A stretch of DNA of 64,000 nt, taken from G963665595 sp963665595 (GTDB lineage Bacteria; Actinomycetota; Coriobacteriia; Coriobacteriales; CADBOM01). Shown one piece after another: positions 33,743 to 43,086 of the stretch. The position numbers and the translations under genes are program-made. The stretch covers positions 186,001 through 250,000 of the forward strand of contig CAXXJK010000009.1 of the NCBI GenBank assembly GCA_963665595.2. Direction: 5' to 3'. The notes beneath the pieces are model-generated. The model searched no databases and was not told where the DNA came from. It saw only the letters and a program-made list of their open reading frames with translations. Numbering within the stretch: position 1 is the stretch's first letter; each line of letters starts with the position of its first letter.

Positions 33743-34102
33743 TTATTCTGCGGTGGTAAGCTCAGGCTTTTTCAGCACAATCCACTGCTGCTCAGTCGTG
33801 GGAGCGGTATAGTCATTTTTGTTTGATAAACAACTCTTAGGACACTTGCGTACACAGTTCTGACAGGTTACGCAGCGAAATGGATTGATCTTCCAAGTTT
33901 CCTCGGCCTTATTAACCTCTATGGCGTTTGCCGGACATGATTTCTGGCAGATACCACACAGGATGCAATCCTCAATAACACAGACGATGTGTCCTGCGGA
34001 TTTTTCAAAATAGTGAACCGGCTCGGCGGGATAGAGTCTTGTGGCCGGCTTAGAAAACAAGTTTTTCAGCGTTATCTTACTAAAAGTAAACACCTTGCTC
34101 AT
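33743..34102 (-). CDS. echF: Ech-type hydrogenase ferredoxin subunit
   Basis: 119 aa with two [4Fe-4S] motifs, CILCGICQKSCP and CVTCQNCVRKCP (about residues 38-85), the NuoI/EchF subunit. It passes electrons between ferredoxin and the small subunit EchC. Last gene of the six-gene leftward operon, 15 bp after the large subunit. Confidence 0.92.
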   Translation of the reverse strand: MSKVFTFSKITLKNLFSKPATRLYPAEPVHYFEKSAGHIVCVIEDCILCGICQKSCPANAIEVNKAEETWKINPFRCVTCQNCVRKCPKSCLSNKNDYTAPTTEQQWIVLKKPELTTAE

Positions 34103-34117
34103 AATACTCCTCCCCTC

Positions 34118-35206
34118 CTAGCGTTCCATGCAACTGATGCATGGATCAATGGTCAAGATAATGTTTGCCACATCAGCCAGCTGGCATCCTTGTATAGCCT
34201 GAACCAGACCGGCGATGTTTTCGGCTGTTGGGGTACGAATGCGAAATCTCTCGAGAAATTTGGTTCCATTACCCTTCGCGTAATATACGCATTCTCCACG
34301 TGGCTGCTCAAGGCGCGTAACAGACTGAGATCCTGCTGCAGGGTTTCCCTTTACCTTATTTTGTATAGGACCATCGGGAATTTTTGCAACAAGTTCTTTG
34401 ATGATATCCATGGATTGAAGTACTTCTTTTGCGCGCACCTCAGCGCGAGCAAGACAATCTCCCTGCGCAGAAACAATGGGCTCAAAATTTGAAAGATACC
34501 CATATCCTCCAAAACCCATCATGCGAACATCTTCTGCGACTCCCGACGCGCGCCCAAAAGGTCCTACGAGGCTGAGCGCTACTGCCTCATCTTTTGATAG
34601 ATGGCCCACCCCATACAAACGATCTTTTACCGTCGCGTCGCCGAGGAACACCTTGCAGATATCAGCATATTCGACTCGCATAGTATCGAGAGTCGCTACG
34701 ATGGCGTTGAGTTCGCCCTGTTCGATATCAAAATTTACTCCACCAACATTCACGGCTGAAAGAATAACGCGTCCACCGGTGGTCTTTTCAAATATGTCGA
34801 GTACTTGCTCGCGTAGCCGCCAGCATTGCATGAATAACGACTCAAAGCCAAATGCATCGGCACCTAACCCAAGCCAGAGCAGGTGGCTATGGATACGTGA
34901 GAGTTCGTGAAGGATGACGCGAAGGTGCTCAGCTCGCACGGGCACCTCTACCTCCATCAGATTTTCAAGTGTTTGCGAATAACCGAGGCTATGACCAAAT
35001 GAACAGATGCCACAGATGCGCTCTGCTACGTAGACAAACTGAGTGTAATCTTTCACGGAAACGAGGCTCTCAAGCCCACGGTGAATAAACCCAATCTGAG
35101 GTAGCACCTCAACAACCGTCTCATCCTCAAGGACAAGATCAAGATGTACTGGTTCAGGGAGTACAGGGTGCTGCGGGCCAAAAGGTATGATTGTTCTTTT
35201 ACCCAT
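34118..35206 (-). CDS. echE: group 4 [NiFe] hydrogenase large subunit
   Basis: 362 aa. Both nickel-binding cysteine pairs are present: R63-I-C65-G-I-C68 and the C-terminal D354-P-C356-I-S-C359. This separates a true hydrogenase from the complex I NuoD subunit, which lacks them. N-terminal IPFGPQHPVLPEP is typical. The protein ends only three residues after the last cysteine (MER), so no long peptide awaits proteolytic maturation. It reduces protons or oxidises H2. Overlaps the stop/start of echD by 1 nt. Confidence 0.95.
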   Translation of the reverse strand: MGKRTIIPFGPQHPVLPEPVHLDLVLEDETVVEVLPQIGFIHRGLESLVSVKDYTQFVYVAERICGICSFGHSLGYSQTLENLMEVEVPVRAEHLRVILHELSRIHSHLLWLGLGADAFGFESLFMQCWRLREQVLDIFEKTTGGRVILSAVNVGGVNFDIEQGELNAIVATLDTMRVEYADICKVFLGDATVKDRLYGVGHLSKDEAVALSLVGPFGRASGVAEDVRMMGFGGYGYLSNFEPIVSAQGDCLARAEVRAKEVLQSMDIIKELVAKIPDGPIQNKVKGNPAAGSQSVTRLEQPRGECVYYAKGNGTKFLERFRIRTPTAENIAGLVQAIQGCQLADVANIILTIDPCISCMER

Positions 35207-35634
35207 TATTCCTCCTCCCCTTCTTCGGAAACTTGCTTGATATCAATCCCAACTCCTGCTTTACGTGCGGCTTCGACAGCAGCGGCGGACTTAGGATTTT
35301 GTGGTGTTGCGATTGATGTCTTATAGAATTTTCCCATATAGTCGATGGCTACTCCGGAAAAGCCTATGCCAAATAAGTCGTGGACCTCGTTTTCATAGAA
35401 GAACGCTTCTAAATAGGTACTCGAAATCGAGGGCACTACCGCATCTACCGCAACGTGAATTTCCAGATTTTCCAACTCATCTTTTTTGATAAAGGTATAG
35501 AGAAGTTCTACTGTTTCGTTTTCTGCTGTGGCGCACATCTGACCAAGACGCCACGCATCATCCTTATAGCTTTGCACTGTCGCAAGAAGTGCATCGAGCT
35601 GAATAATTTTAAATATCTGAGGCTCTTTATCCAT
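35206..35634 (-). CDS. echD: Ech-type hydrogenase NuoC-like subunit
   Basis: 142 aa. The 30-kDa-subunit fold is seen in SSTYLEAFFYENEVHDLFGIGFSG (about 68-92), equivalent to the NuoC signature ERE.YDLFGI. It stabilises the large subunit. The tail is acidic (VSEEGEEE). It sits between echC and echE with gaps of 8 bp and -1 bp. Confidence 0.88.
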   Translation of the reverse strand: MDKEPQIFKIIQLDALLATVQSYKDDAWRLGQMCATAENETVELLYTFIKKDELENLEIHVAVDAVVPSISSTYLEAFFYENEVHDLFGIGFSGVAIDYMGKFYKTSIATPQNPKSAAAVEAARKAGVGIDIKQVSEEGEEE

Positions 35635-35642
35635 ACTGACTC

Positions 35643-36182
35643 CTACGAGAGTGTCTTTTCAATGGCAGCTTCGGCTACTGTTTTACCGTTGACGATCTTT
35701 GTTGCGGCAGTCAGGCCTTCCTGCAGTGGTTTGTTTTCAAGGGTACCCGTGGCCATGGCTGCTCGTTTTCCTTCAAGGACACCCAGACCCTTAACTACGC
35801 CATCAATGATTTGTTCAGGCCGTACCGCACAGCCGGGAACATATACATCGACGGGAATAGCGGTATCTATGCCGCCCATATTGTTGTAGCAATCAGCAAA
35901 GACACCTCCCGTACATGCACAAATGCCGCAAGCAACAACAACCTTAGGCTCAATCATCTGTTCATATATTTGTTGAACAACTCCGATATTGCGTTCGTTC
36001 ACACTACCGGTTACCAAAAAGACATCAGCGTGTTTGGGATTCCCCGTATTTATGATGCCAAAGCGCTCGACATCATACAGGGGCGTGAGGCAAGCTAAAA
36101 CCTCTATATCACAGCCGTTGCAACTTGAGGCATCGTAATGTATAAGCCAAGGTGATTTAATCGTATCAGACATATATGACAC
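35643..36182 (-). CDS. echC: group 4 [NiFe] hydrogenase small subunit
   Basis: 179 aa, NuoB-like. It coordinates the proximal [4Fe-4S] cluster: SSCNGCDIEVLACL (two cysteines), VACGICACTGG and VPGCAVRPEQI. Compared with EchC of methanogens the C-terminus is about 25 residues longer (AATKIVNGKTVAEAAIEKT). AGGAGG-type site precedes the ATG. Confidence 0.93.
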   Translation of the reverse strand: MSYMSDTIKSPWLIHYDASSCNGCDIEVLACLTPLYDVERFGIINTGNPKHADVFLVTGSVNERNIGVVQQIYEQMIEPKVVVACGICACTGGVFADCYNNMGGIDTAIPVDVYVPGCAVRPEQIIDGVVKGLGVLEGKRAAMATGTLENKPLQEGLTAATKIVNGKTVAEAAIEKTLS

Positions 36183-36185
36183 CTC

Positions 36186-37052
36186 CTAGATGAAATACAG
36201 GAATCCGATGTTGAGTATGAATGCAATCAACGTCACGATCCAGGCCGACTTGAACATGGTCTGCCACTTCACGCGGGCAGAGTTATTATCAATGAAAATC
36301 TCAAACAGAAATACAAATGCTATGACGAGAAGAGCAACAATCCAACTGATCCACGATGAGGTAAGTATAAACAGACCTATCCAGCCAAAGAACAATACGT
36401 TTTCATACCAATGCATAACCTCAACCATTGCCAAGGTCTTCCCCGACATCTCAGTGGTTATGCCTTTAACAAGTTCTTGGTGAGCGTGGTGAGAATAGGA
36501 CAGGTCAAACGGTGACTTACGTAATTTGATTGTCAGTACGAACAACAAAGCTATAAATACAAGCGGCGCAAAGGCAATCACGGGGATAGTCCTGAAGAAG
36601 ACAATTGCGCCATTGAACGAGCCAGTAACAAGATAAAAGCCAACTGCCATGAGCAAGATAGCGGGCTCATAAGAAAGAACCTGAAGTATTTCTCGCTGTG
36701 CTCCTATATCGGAAAAGGGCGACCGAGCAGAATATGCAGCGACAATGAAAAACAACGAACTCAGCGTTAGCACGAAGATGACCATAAGGAGATTCATGCC
36801 CGCAAAGAACAGCGCTCCCGCGACAACTGCAAACAACAATGCCATTGCCACATAGAAATCCATGACCGAGTTTACTGATACGTCCTCTTTCGCGAGGAGT
36901 TTGCGCACATCATAAAGTGGCTGCAATAGTGGCGGGCCTACACGACCTTGGAAACGTGCGGTTATCTTGCGGTCGAGACCGGCAAGGAAACAACCCACTA
37001 CTGGTGCAAGGATAACAAATAAAACGGCGAGTATAACAGTAAGGCTTATCAT
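36186..37052 (-). CDS. echB: Ech-type hydrogenase membrane subunit, NuoH-like
   Basis: 288 aa with about eight helices. GLDRKITARFQGRVGPPLLQPLYDVRKLL (about 25-53) is the conserved NuoH/HyfC loop at the quinone-like cavity; the SPFDLSYSHHAHQELVKGITTEMSG loop binds the hydrogenase module. Couples the soluble arm to ion pumping. Adjacent to echA without a gap. Confidence 0.94.
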   Translation of the reverse strand: MISLTVILAVLFVILAPVVGCFLAGLDRKITARFQGRVGPPLLQPLYDVRKLLAKEDVSVNSVMDFYVAMALLFAVVAGALFFAGMNLLMVIFVLTLSSLFFIVAAYSARSPFSDIGAQREILQVLSYEPAILLMAVGFYLVTGSFNGAIVFFRTIPVIAFAPLVFIALLFVLTIKLRKSPFDLSYSHHAHQELVKGITTEMSGKTLAMVEVMHWYENVLFFGWIGLFILTSSWISWIVALLVIAFVFLFEIFIDNNSARVKWQTMFKSAWIVTLIAFILNIGFLYFI

Positions 37053-38960
37053 TTACATCACCGTCCCTATGCCAGCGAGTGAGAGTGCCAGTCCGCCCAC
37101 AAACAGTACGGCGCAGATTATATTACCAGGCATATCAAGAAACTTCTCACCAAACCATCCTTGAAGATACAGATTGCGCTGTGACGCTTCGGCTGGTGCG
37201 CTCATTGCGTTAGTGAATGAGCGGGTTTCAAAGTCTGTGCCGACTCCTGAGAGATAAACATCAACATGGCGCTTTGATGATTTACCAAAAAATCCTATGA
37301 ATGCAATGATAATCACCGCAACAATGATGGCCATGATAAGGAGATTATCAAAAGAGACATCGGTGTAGACAATGTACCATTGCGAATCAAGATAGGGTAA
37401 TACTACATATTGAGATATCCACGGGAAGGCAATGCAGCAGAAGAGCAGTATGAAGAGCATAATGCCCATCGCTACCCATTCTGAAAGATGAACTGATTTT
37501 TCCATATCGCTTGTACCGCTTGCAACAGCGGTGATCTTGCCCAGCCATTTGGCCCAGAATACGAAGGTCAAAGCTGATCCAAAACAAAGAATAATTATGA
37601 GAGCCAAATTACCGGTATCTATAACCGAGACCATTGCCGCCCACTTTGAAATGAGCATACCAAATGGAGCAATAAACATACCCATGATACCAATGGCCAT
37701 AAAACGTGCGAGACGTGGCATTCGCACAAAGAGGTCATCCATGCTCTCAATATCACGCGAACCGATATGATGCTCTGCGGTACCAACACAGAGGAACAAC
37801 AAAGATTTGGCAGCTGCATGAAATACTATCAGGAAAATAGCGGCCCATACGCCTTCAGCGGTTCCGATGCCGGCGCAGAGGGTGATGAGACCAAGATTGG
37901 AAATGGTCGAATACGCAAGTACGCGCTTGGCGTTAGTCTGCGAAATAGCCATCGCTGCACAAAGTATAAAGGTTATACCGCCGACCATCATGACCATAAA
38001 GCCATTGACGTTCATTCCTAAAGTAGGCGCAAGCTTTACCAACATGAATACGCCTGCTTTAACCATGGTAGAAGAATGAAGCAAGGCACTAGTTGGAGTT
38101 GGTGCCACCATAGCGCCGAGAAGCCACGAATGGAACGGCATCTGAGCGCATTTTGTCATTGCAGCAAAGCAGAGAAGGCATATCGGGAATGCGAGAAATC
38201 CGTTTGCGCCGAATGCAACGACCTTGTCAAGCTCGAGAACGCCGCTGAAACTGCCCAATAGGATAAGTGCGACAATAAAGGCGATTCCGCCGAGCATGTT
38301 CATTACTATCTGACGAAATGCATTATTGATTGCTTCTTCGGTGCGCGTGAATCCGATGAGGAGAAATGAAGAGATCGTCGTCACTTCCCATGCGCAGAAC
38401 AACCAAGGAAGATCATTGCAGAAGACGATACAAAACATTGCCGAAAGAAATACATACATGATGGCAAAGAAGTCGTTACAACGTCTGCCTGACCCACAAT
38501 CATGAACACAGAAGTCTTTCATATATCCCAATGCATATATGGAAATGCCGCTTCCTATAATTCCTATGATAAGTGCCATAATGGTCGAAAATGTATCAAT
38601 GTACAACGTAGTTTCAATGACTACCTTCGGCGCGATAAAAAACTCAAAGAAGATTGTTAACAGCACTTGAATAACCGCAAGCACAAAAGCGAGCCATTTC
38701 TTATATTTTACTGCGTAGGCAATGACGGCAACGCTTATCACGATGTCGACGACGAGTGCTATATAGGTGATAATCTCGCTATGGAATCGGTAATAAACAC
38801 TTGCAGCAAATAGATGTTGGACAGCCAATAACAGACTGGCCAATATAATGATCGTCGAAGATATATATACGACGATCTCGCGCGCTCTCTGATCTCGAAT
38901 AATCCATAGCAGCAGAGCTGAAATTAATGGAAATATTACGAGAAAACCGATAAGCTCCAA
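37053..38960 (-). CDS. echA: Ech-type hydrogenase ion-pumping subunit, NuoL-like
   Basis: 635 aa, antiporter-like with about 16 helices. Conserved features include CAWEVTTISSFLLIGFTR (the charged Glu/Lys region), AMTKCAQMPFHSWLLGAMVAPTPTSALLHSSTMVKAGVF and FHAAAKSLLFLCVG, all typical of NuoL/HyfB/EchA. It moves protons or sodium ions across the membrane. Start: TTG at 38960, 9 nt after AAAGGAGGG; an ATG-like upstream start at 39041 has no site. First gene of the operon echABCDEF. Confidence 0.93.
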   Translation of the reverse strand: MELIGFLVIFPLISALLLWIIRDQRAREIVVYISSTIIILASLLLAVQHLFAASVYYRFHSEIITYIALVVDIVISVAVIAYAVKYKKWLAFVLAVIQVLLTIFFEFFIAPKVVIETTLYIDTFSTIMALIIGIIGSGISIYALGYMKDFCVHDCGSGRRCNDFFAIMYVFLSAMFCIVFCNDLPWLFCAWEVTTISSFLLIGFTRTEEAINNAFRQIVMNMLGGIAFIVALILLGSFSGVLELDKVVAFGANGFLAFPICLLCFAAMTKCAQMPFHSWLLGAMVAPTPTSALLHSSTMVKAGVFMLVKLAPTLGMNVNGFMVMMVGGITFILCAAMAISQTNAKRVLAYSTISNLGLITLCAGIGTAEGVWAAIFLIVFHAAAKSLLFLCVGTAEHHIGSRDIESMDDLFVRMPRLARFMAIGIMGMFIAPFGMLISKWAAMVSVIDTGNLALIIILCFGSALTFVFWAKWLGKITAVASGTSDMEKSVHLSEWVAMGIMLFILLFCCIAFPWISQYVVLPYLDSQWYIVYTDVSFDNLLIMAIIVAVIIIAFIGFFGKSSKRHVDVYLSGVGTDFETRSFTNAMSAPAEASQRNLYLQGWFGEKFLDMPGNIICAVLFVGGLALSLAGIGTVM

Positions 38961-39268
38961 GACCTTCCCTCCTTTGGAAACGTGAGGCATACAGCTAGTA
39001 ATATATGACGTGAACAACGTGATGAGGATAGTCGATATCACGGGAGGTAATCCTCAGAATCGTCTTAACATGCGAGGGCGCGTTCTACTCATCGGTTAGC
39101 GGTGTGTTTGCCGGTGAGAATCTTTGCTTGGTTTCTTTACCGTAACGCTCATCTATAGTTATGTTGTTTTGAACAGATTTATTCGTGTTTTGTGTTGTCG
39201 CGCGGTCTTTACGATACGAACCTTCATACTTAAACGACGCTTAACACGACCCTTTCTTTGCATTTTCC

Positions 39269-39330
39269 CACGTGCCAATAAAGCTGCTCATGTCAAGCAC
39301 GGAAACGCGCTGCTTTATTATTCGCACGTG
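39269..39330 (+). promoter_or_regulatory. candidate 5' UTR stem-loop of the DEAD-box helicase
   Basis: CACGTG at both ends (39269-39274 and 39325-39330) and AATAAAGC/GCTTTATT inside can form a long stem just before the ribosome site. The whole gap 38961-39355 has no gene; a structured leader is common for cold-induced helicase genes. Confidence 0.35.
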
Positions 39331-39355
39331 AAACCCCTATAGATTTTGGAGAAAT

Positions 39356-40633
39356 ATGAATACATCTTTTGAGGCCCTCGGTCTTTCCGAGGCAACCCTT
39401 TCTGCGGTCACGCGATTGGGCTACACTACCCCTACGCCCGTTCAATCCGAAGCAATTCCCATTGCCATGGAAGGACGCGATATCGTTGCGGCTGCCAAAA
39501 CGGGAACAGGAAAAACTGCGGCGTTTGTTATCCCGGTTGTTGAGCGCATCGCACGCGCAAAACGCAGTGGTGCTCCTTCGGCACTCATCGTTAGCCCCAC
39601 GCGAGAGCTTGCGCAACAAATTGAGACCGTGTGCGTAAACGTTGCTAAGACCACTGGCCATCGTGTTGCTTTAGTTGTTGGCGGTATGCCATATGGCCCA
39701 CAGATAAAGCGTCTGAAGCAGGGCGTTGACATCCTCATCGCAACTCCTGGACGCTTGAACGACTTGATGGATCGCGGAACTATTAATCTCAGCCGCGTCA
39801 AGATGCTGGTAATAGATGAGGCTGATCGTATGCTCGACATGGGCTTCTGGCCAACGATGGAACAAATTATTGGCGCAACACCTGAAAATCGTCAGACGCT
39901 GCTTTTTTCCGCCACCATTGACCGCAAGATTATGCGTAGCGTTGAAGACATATTGCACGAACCTGCGTTTATCGAAATCGCCCATAGAGGCGAGACAGCT
40001 GATATGGTCGATCAATTTGTGGTGCCAGTCAGCCAATCTGAAAAATCTTCGCTCCTCTGCGCAGTGCTTAAAGAGCGCGGCAGCGAACGTATTATCGTAT
40101 TTGCGCGGACCAAGGACCGTACGGATGATTGCGCAGATAGACTGTGCGAAGCGGGATACGATGCAGAGTCGATTCATTCGGGCAAGTCACAATGGCAACG
40201 CCGCCGTGCCCTTGACAATTTCAGCAAAGGCAAAACGGACATTTTGGTAGCCACTGATGTGCTGGCGCGTGGTATTGATGTATCAAATGTTGAACACATC
40301 ATTAACTATGATCTCCCCGATTCTGCTGAGGACTATGTGCACCGCATCGGCCGTACTGGCCGCGCGGGAAAAACCGGAGACGCGATCTCATTTGTGAGTT
40401 CTAATTCGCGTAATGCATTACGCGACATCGAGCGTTTGATTGGTAAAAAGATACCTTCTATTACCGTTCAGGGCTTCACTGCTGAAAAGACAGAAGGAAG
40501 ACCAAAACGCCCAGGGTCAAACAACAGACGCCCTTCTACCACTTCGTATCAACGGAAAAGTGGCGGTTCCAATGACTCACGCCCCGGTAGATCGCAGCGC
40601 AGTGCTTCTACTCGTCAAGCAGTTGCTCGTTAA
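39356..40633 (+). CDS. DEAD-box ATP-dependent RNA helicase
   Basis: 425 aa, RhlE/CshA-like. Motifs in order: Q motif (YTTPTPVQSEAIP), I AKTGTGKT, Ia PTRELAQQ, Ib TPGRL, II DEAD (VIDEADRML), III SAT, IV IVFARTK, V ATDVLARGID and VI HRIGRTGRAG. The C-terminal 60 residues are basic and Arg/Ser-rich, binding RNA unspecifically. Functions are in ribosome assembly or RNA decay, particularly in the cold. TTTTGGAG precedes the ATG. Confidence 0.95.
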   Translation: MNTSFEALGLSEATLSAVTRLGYTTPTPVQSEAIPIAMEGRDIVAAAKTGTGKTAAFVIPVVERIARAKRSGAPSALIVSPTRELAQQIETVCVNVAKTTGHRVALVVGGMPYGPQIKRLKQGVDILIATPGRLNDLMDRGTINLSRVKMLVIDEADRMLDMGFWPTMEQIIGATPENRQTLLFSATIDRKIMRSVEDILHEPAFIEIAHRGETADMVDQFVVPVSQSEKSSLLCAVLKERGSERIIVFARTKDRTDDCADRLCEAGYDAESIHSGKSQWQRRRALDNFSKGKTDILVATDVLARGIDVSNVEHIINYDLPDSAEDYVHRIGRTGRAGKTGDAISFVSSNSRNALRDIERLIGKKIPSITVQGFTAEKTEGRPKRPGSNNRRPSTTSYQRKSGGSNDSRPGRSQRSASTRQAVAR

Positions 40634-40676
40634 GTTATCACGCATACACTTTTATAAAAAAGCTTTAGTACCGATT

Positions 40677-40720
40677 ATTAAAAAGCCTCCTCCGCCAAAT
40701 GGTGAAGTGGGCTTTTTAAT
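40677..40720. terminator. bidirectional terminator
   Basis: A perfect 11-bp stem ATTAAAAAGCC/GGCTTTTTAAT (40677-40687, 40710-40720) lies between the convergent helicase and DUF2769 genes. Confidence 0.8.
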
Positions 40721-40747
40721 TGATTTAAGGCAGGAATTCTTTCGTCA

Positions 40748-41026
40748 CTAGTTCCTTTCACTTTCTAGACAATAATATACTTGTTCTAATTTGTTGTTTA
40801 TCTGGACATCGCAGGAAGGGCATAAGCAGCCCTTTTCTTCTGTAATGCATTCGCTTTTCTCATAGGCGCAAAACAGTTTTTCTGCATGAACTTTTTTATC
40901 CATATTTCCGATGAGAAGAAGCACGTTTGAGGGCATAGACTCGACTTTACAGGCGAATGCGTAACTTGGGCAGGAAAAACACTTACATGCGATAAGATTG
41001 CTCTTTGATTTCTCGACCTCTTGCAT
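40748..41026 (-). CDS. DUF2769 cysteine-rich protein
   Basis: 92 aa, cytoplasmic. It resembles the DUF2769 family of anaerobes and methanogens: CKCFSCPSYAFAC, LFCAYEKSEC and KGCLCPSCDV, ending YYCLE; about 11 cysteines probably bind a metal cluster. Function unknown. AAGGAGG is 7 nt before the ATG at 41026. It has a paralogue at 42761, on the other side of the flavin oxidoreductase. Confidence 0.82.
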   Translation of the reverse strand: MQEVEKSKSNLIACKCFSCPSYAFACKVESMPSNVLLLIGNMDKKVHAEKLFCAYEKSECITEEKGCLCPSCDVQINNKLEQVYYCLESERN

Positions 41027-41094
41027 AGTTACCTCCTTATAAGTTTTTAGTTTCTGCATAGAGTAAGCACTCCGATACTACGTATGTGGCAAAA

Positions 41095-42741
41095 CTATTC
41101 GCCACCGCTGGCTTGCGTCACGGCGTTCAAACCTGCTAGGTATCCAAAGGTCAACGCGGGGCCTATGGTGCTGCCGGCGCCCCAGTAAGCGTTAGCGGTT
41201 GGCGAGGCAATGCAGTTTCCCGCACCATAGAGACCAGGAATGGGTTCGCCTCGTGTGTCAAGTACCTGCGCTTTTCCATTGATCATAGGGCCGCCATTAG
41301 TGTCTAGTGTGCCAGCTCCTAGAATAATGGCATGATAAGGTCCTGTATCTGACAGAGGGTACAGGGTAATATTTTTAGAGTCTGCCGGTGGCCATTCAGC
41401 GCCGGGAATAGTTGGTGGAAACGTTGTCCATTCGCGATCATAGGCAAAGCTTCCACGATGAAATTCCTCATCAATACCTGACAGAGCATAGCTGTTATAG
41501 CGCGCAACGGTTGCGGCTAGATTCTGAACAAATGTGGGGTCAAGCGCAAATCCTCCTGTGTGCGGTGCCAACCGTGCAAGACGCTCTTCAATTAATAGAG
41601 CAAGGGAGTCAAGAGTATCTGCCGTGATAACATAGGGGGGCCGTGCTCCCTGCGGCGGAAGTGGCGGGAAGCCGCCCCAAAGTGTTGCGCACCGCTCATC
41701 GTAAATCCAAAATAGAAGCATATTTGTCCACTCGGCTCTGTTGGGATCCCAAACAAAGTGGACCATTCCCCGATCAGTGTAGTCACGTTTTTCATCCATA
41801 ACGCGCAGACCAAAACGATTGACTTCAAGCGTGCTGTCCCCTACCACAAAAAATACGTTATGCACCCCTGCGGGGTCTGATAGTACTTGTTCGAGCACGG
41901 TCTCTGCCCGCCACGCTCCTGCGGTATTAGCGGGCATAGCACCAATTTCGATAGCAAGTTTGAAGAAGTCGCCGGTATTGGTGGGCGCGGCACATCCACC
42001 AAAATGCGGTCCGCGTTGGAGGCGAAGCATGAGCTCTGGATCGTGCGTATAGCCCCCTGAACCAAATATCACGGCGTTTTTTGCAAAAAATGAGGCATGA
42101 ATGCCGTCGGGGGTAATCGTCTGTACGCCTACGACTGTTCCTTCAGCATTTTTTACTATACGTGAAACTCGATGATTGAGCATAAGTGGTATATTATGTG
42201 CCTCCGCCCACGCGCTCATTTGACGTATCAGTTCGATTCCGTAAGACATCTTACCCTTGGAATCCTGCGCATAGAGCACGCGGCCACGAATCCCTTTGTT
42301 TTCAGGTAAACCATCTTGATAGTCAACTTGGGGCTGTCCGGTCCAGTTAATTTCTTGAATGGGTTTAACGGCACCGATGTTGTCAAGGAATTCGACCATC
42401 TCTGATGCGTGATCATAATATGCATCGATAAGCTCATACTCATGTTCGGGCAGACCTAAGTGAGAATCTTCCCGATTATAAAGCTGTGGATACGAGTAGC
42501 GTGCCATATAGCGCAGAGCGTCTTCTTTAGAATCTTCGATACCTCGTTCTCGTTGAAATTGATTGTTTGGGATCCAGAAGCCCCCACCAGAGCGTATGGT
42601 CGTACCGCCATAGTGCTCGGCCTTCTCAATCATGATCACCTCCGCGCCTCGAGAGCGAGCAGTGATAGCGGCGCTGTAGGCAGCAGCCCCACTTCCCACG
42701 ACGATAATATCGGTCTCATAATCCCACGTTTTCTCAGACAT
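41095..42741 (-). CDS. FAD-dependent oxidoreductase (fumarate reductase/3-ketosteroid dehydrogenase family)
   Basis: 548-aa flavoprotein. N-terminal FAD-binding DIIVVGSGAAAYSAAITARSRGAEVIMIEKAE and GGTTIRSGGGFWIPNN; the second FAD region at the end is PGLYGAGNCIASPTANAYWGAGSTIGPALTFGYLAG, as in KstD-type enzymes. There is no signal peptide, haem or FMN domain, so an external electron donor is needed. Coriobacteria have many such reductases acting on steroids, plant compounds or organic acids; the substrate here is unknown. ATG 42741 follows GGGGAG; an upstream in-frame start overlaps the preceding gene. Flanked by two DUF2769 proteins. Confidence 0.88.
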   Translation of the reverse strand: MSEKTWDYETDIIVVGSGAAAYSAAITARSRGAEVIMIEKAEHYGGTTIRSGGGFWIPNNQFQRERGIEDSKEDALRYMARYSYPQLYNREDSHLGLPEHEYELIDAYYDHASEMVEFLDNIGAVKPIQEINWTGQPQVDYQDGLPENKGIRGRVLYAQDSKGKMSYGIELIRQMSAWAEAHNIPLMLNHRVSRIVKNAEGTVVGVQTITPDGIHASFFAKNAVIFGSGGYTHDPELMLRLQRGPHFGGCAAPTNTGDFFKLAIEIGAMPANTAGAWRAETVLEQVLSDPAGVHNVFFVVGDSTLEVNRFGLRVMDEKRDYTDRGMVHFVWDPNRAEWTNMLLFWIYDERCATLWGGFPPLPPQGARPPYVITADTLDSLALLIEERLARLAPHTGGFALDPTFVQNLAATVARYNSYALSGIDEEFHRGSFAYDREWTTFPPTIPGAEWPPADSKNITLYPLSDTGPYHAIILGAGTLDTNGGPMINGKAQVLDTRGEPIPGLYGAGNCIASPTANAYWGAGSTIGPALTFGYLAGLNAVTQASGGE

Positions 42742-42760
42742 TGAACCGGTCACTCCCCTA

Positions 42761-42997
42761 TCAACTTTCCTGAGTTTTTTCGCCGCCAAGGGTGCAGTAG
42801 AAATCGCGTGTGAATCCTGAATCTCTATATAACGGGCAACCAGGACAAATACAGCCGCGCTCTATGGTGATGCAAGAACTTGTTCCGCTTTCATACAAAC
42901 AAAAAGCAAGTGGCTCGCCGCAATCAAAATACGTTGGACACTGTTTACAGATACAAAGTGCTTCGTCATCACGCACGGGCGTTTGTTCTTTTACCAT
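42761..42997 (-). CDS. DUF2769 cysteine-rich protein
   Basis: 78-aa paralogue of the protein at 40748: CICKQCPTYFDC, AFCLYESGTSSCI and RGCICPGCPLY, ending FYC. GAGGAG stands 7 nt before ATG 42997. It lies 19 bp before the flavin oxidoreductase gene on the same strand, so it is probably co-transcribed and may be its redox or metal partner. Confidence 0.82.
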   Translation of the reverse strand: MVKEQTPVRDDEALCICKQCPTYFDCGEPLAFCLYESGTSSCITIERGCICPGCPLYRDSGFTRDFYCTLGGEKTQES

Positions 42998-43086
42998 AAT
43001 GCTCTCCTCTACGTGTCGCCGACCTATCAATTATCAATTCCTGTCTTACTCGAACATGACACAAATCTGAACTATTGAGAAGATTT

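Noticed and set aside
33743..38960. Respiratory complex I or formate hydrogenlyase
   Set aside because: Only six subunits, nickel cysteines in the large subunit, and no formate dehydrogenase gene; Ech type fits best.
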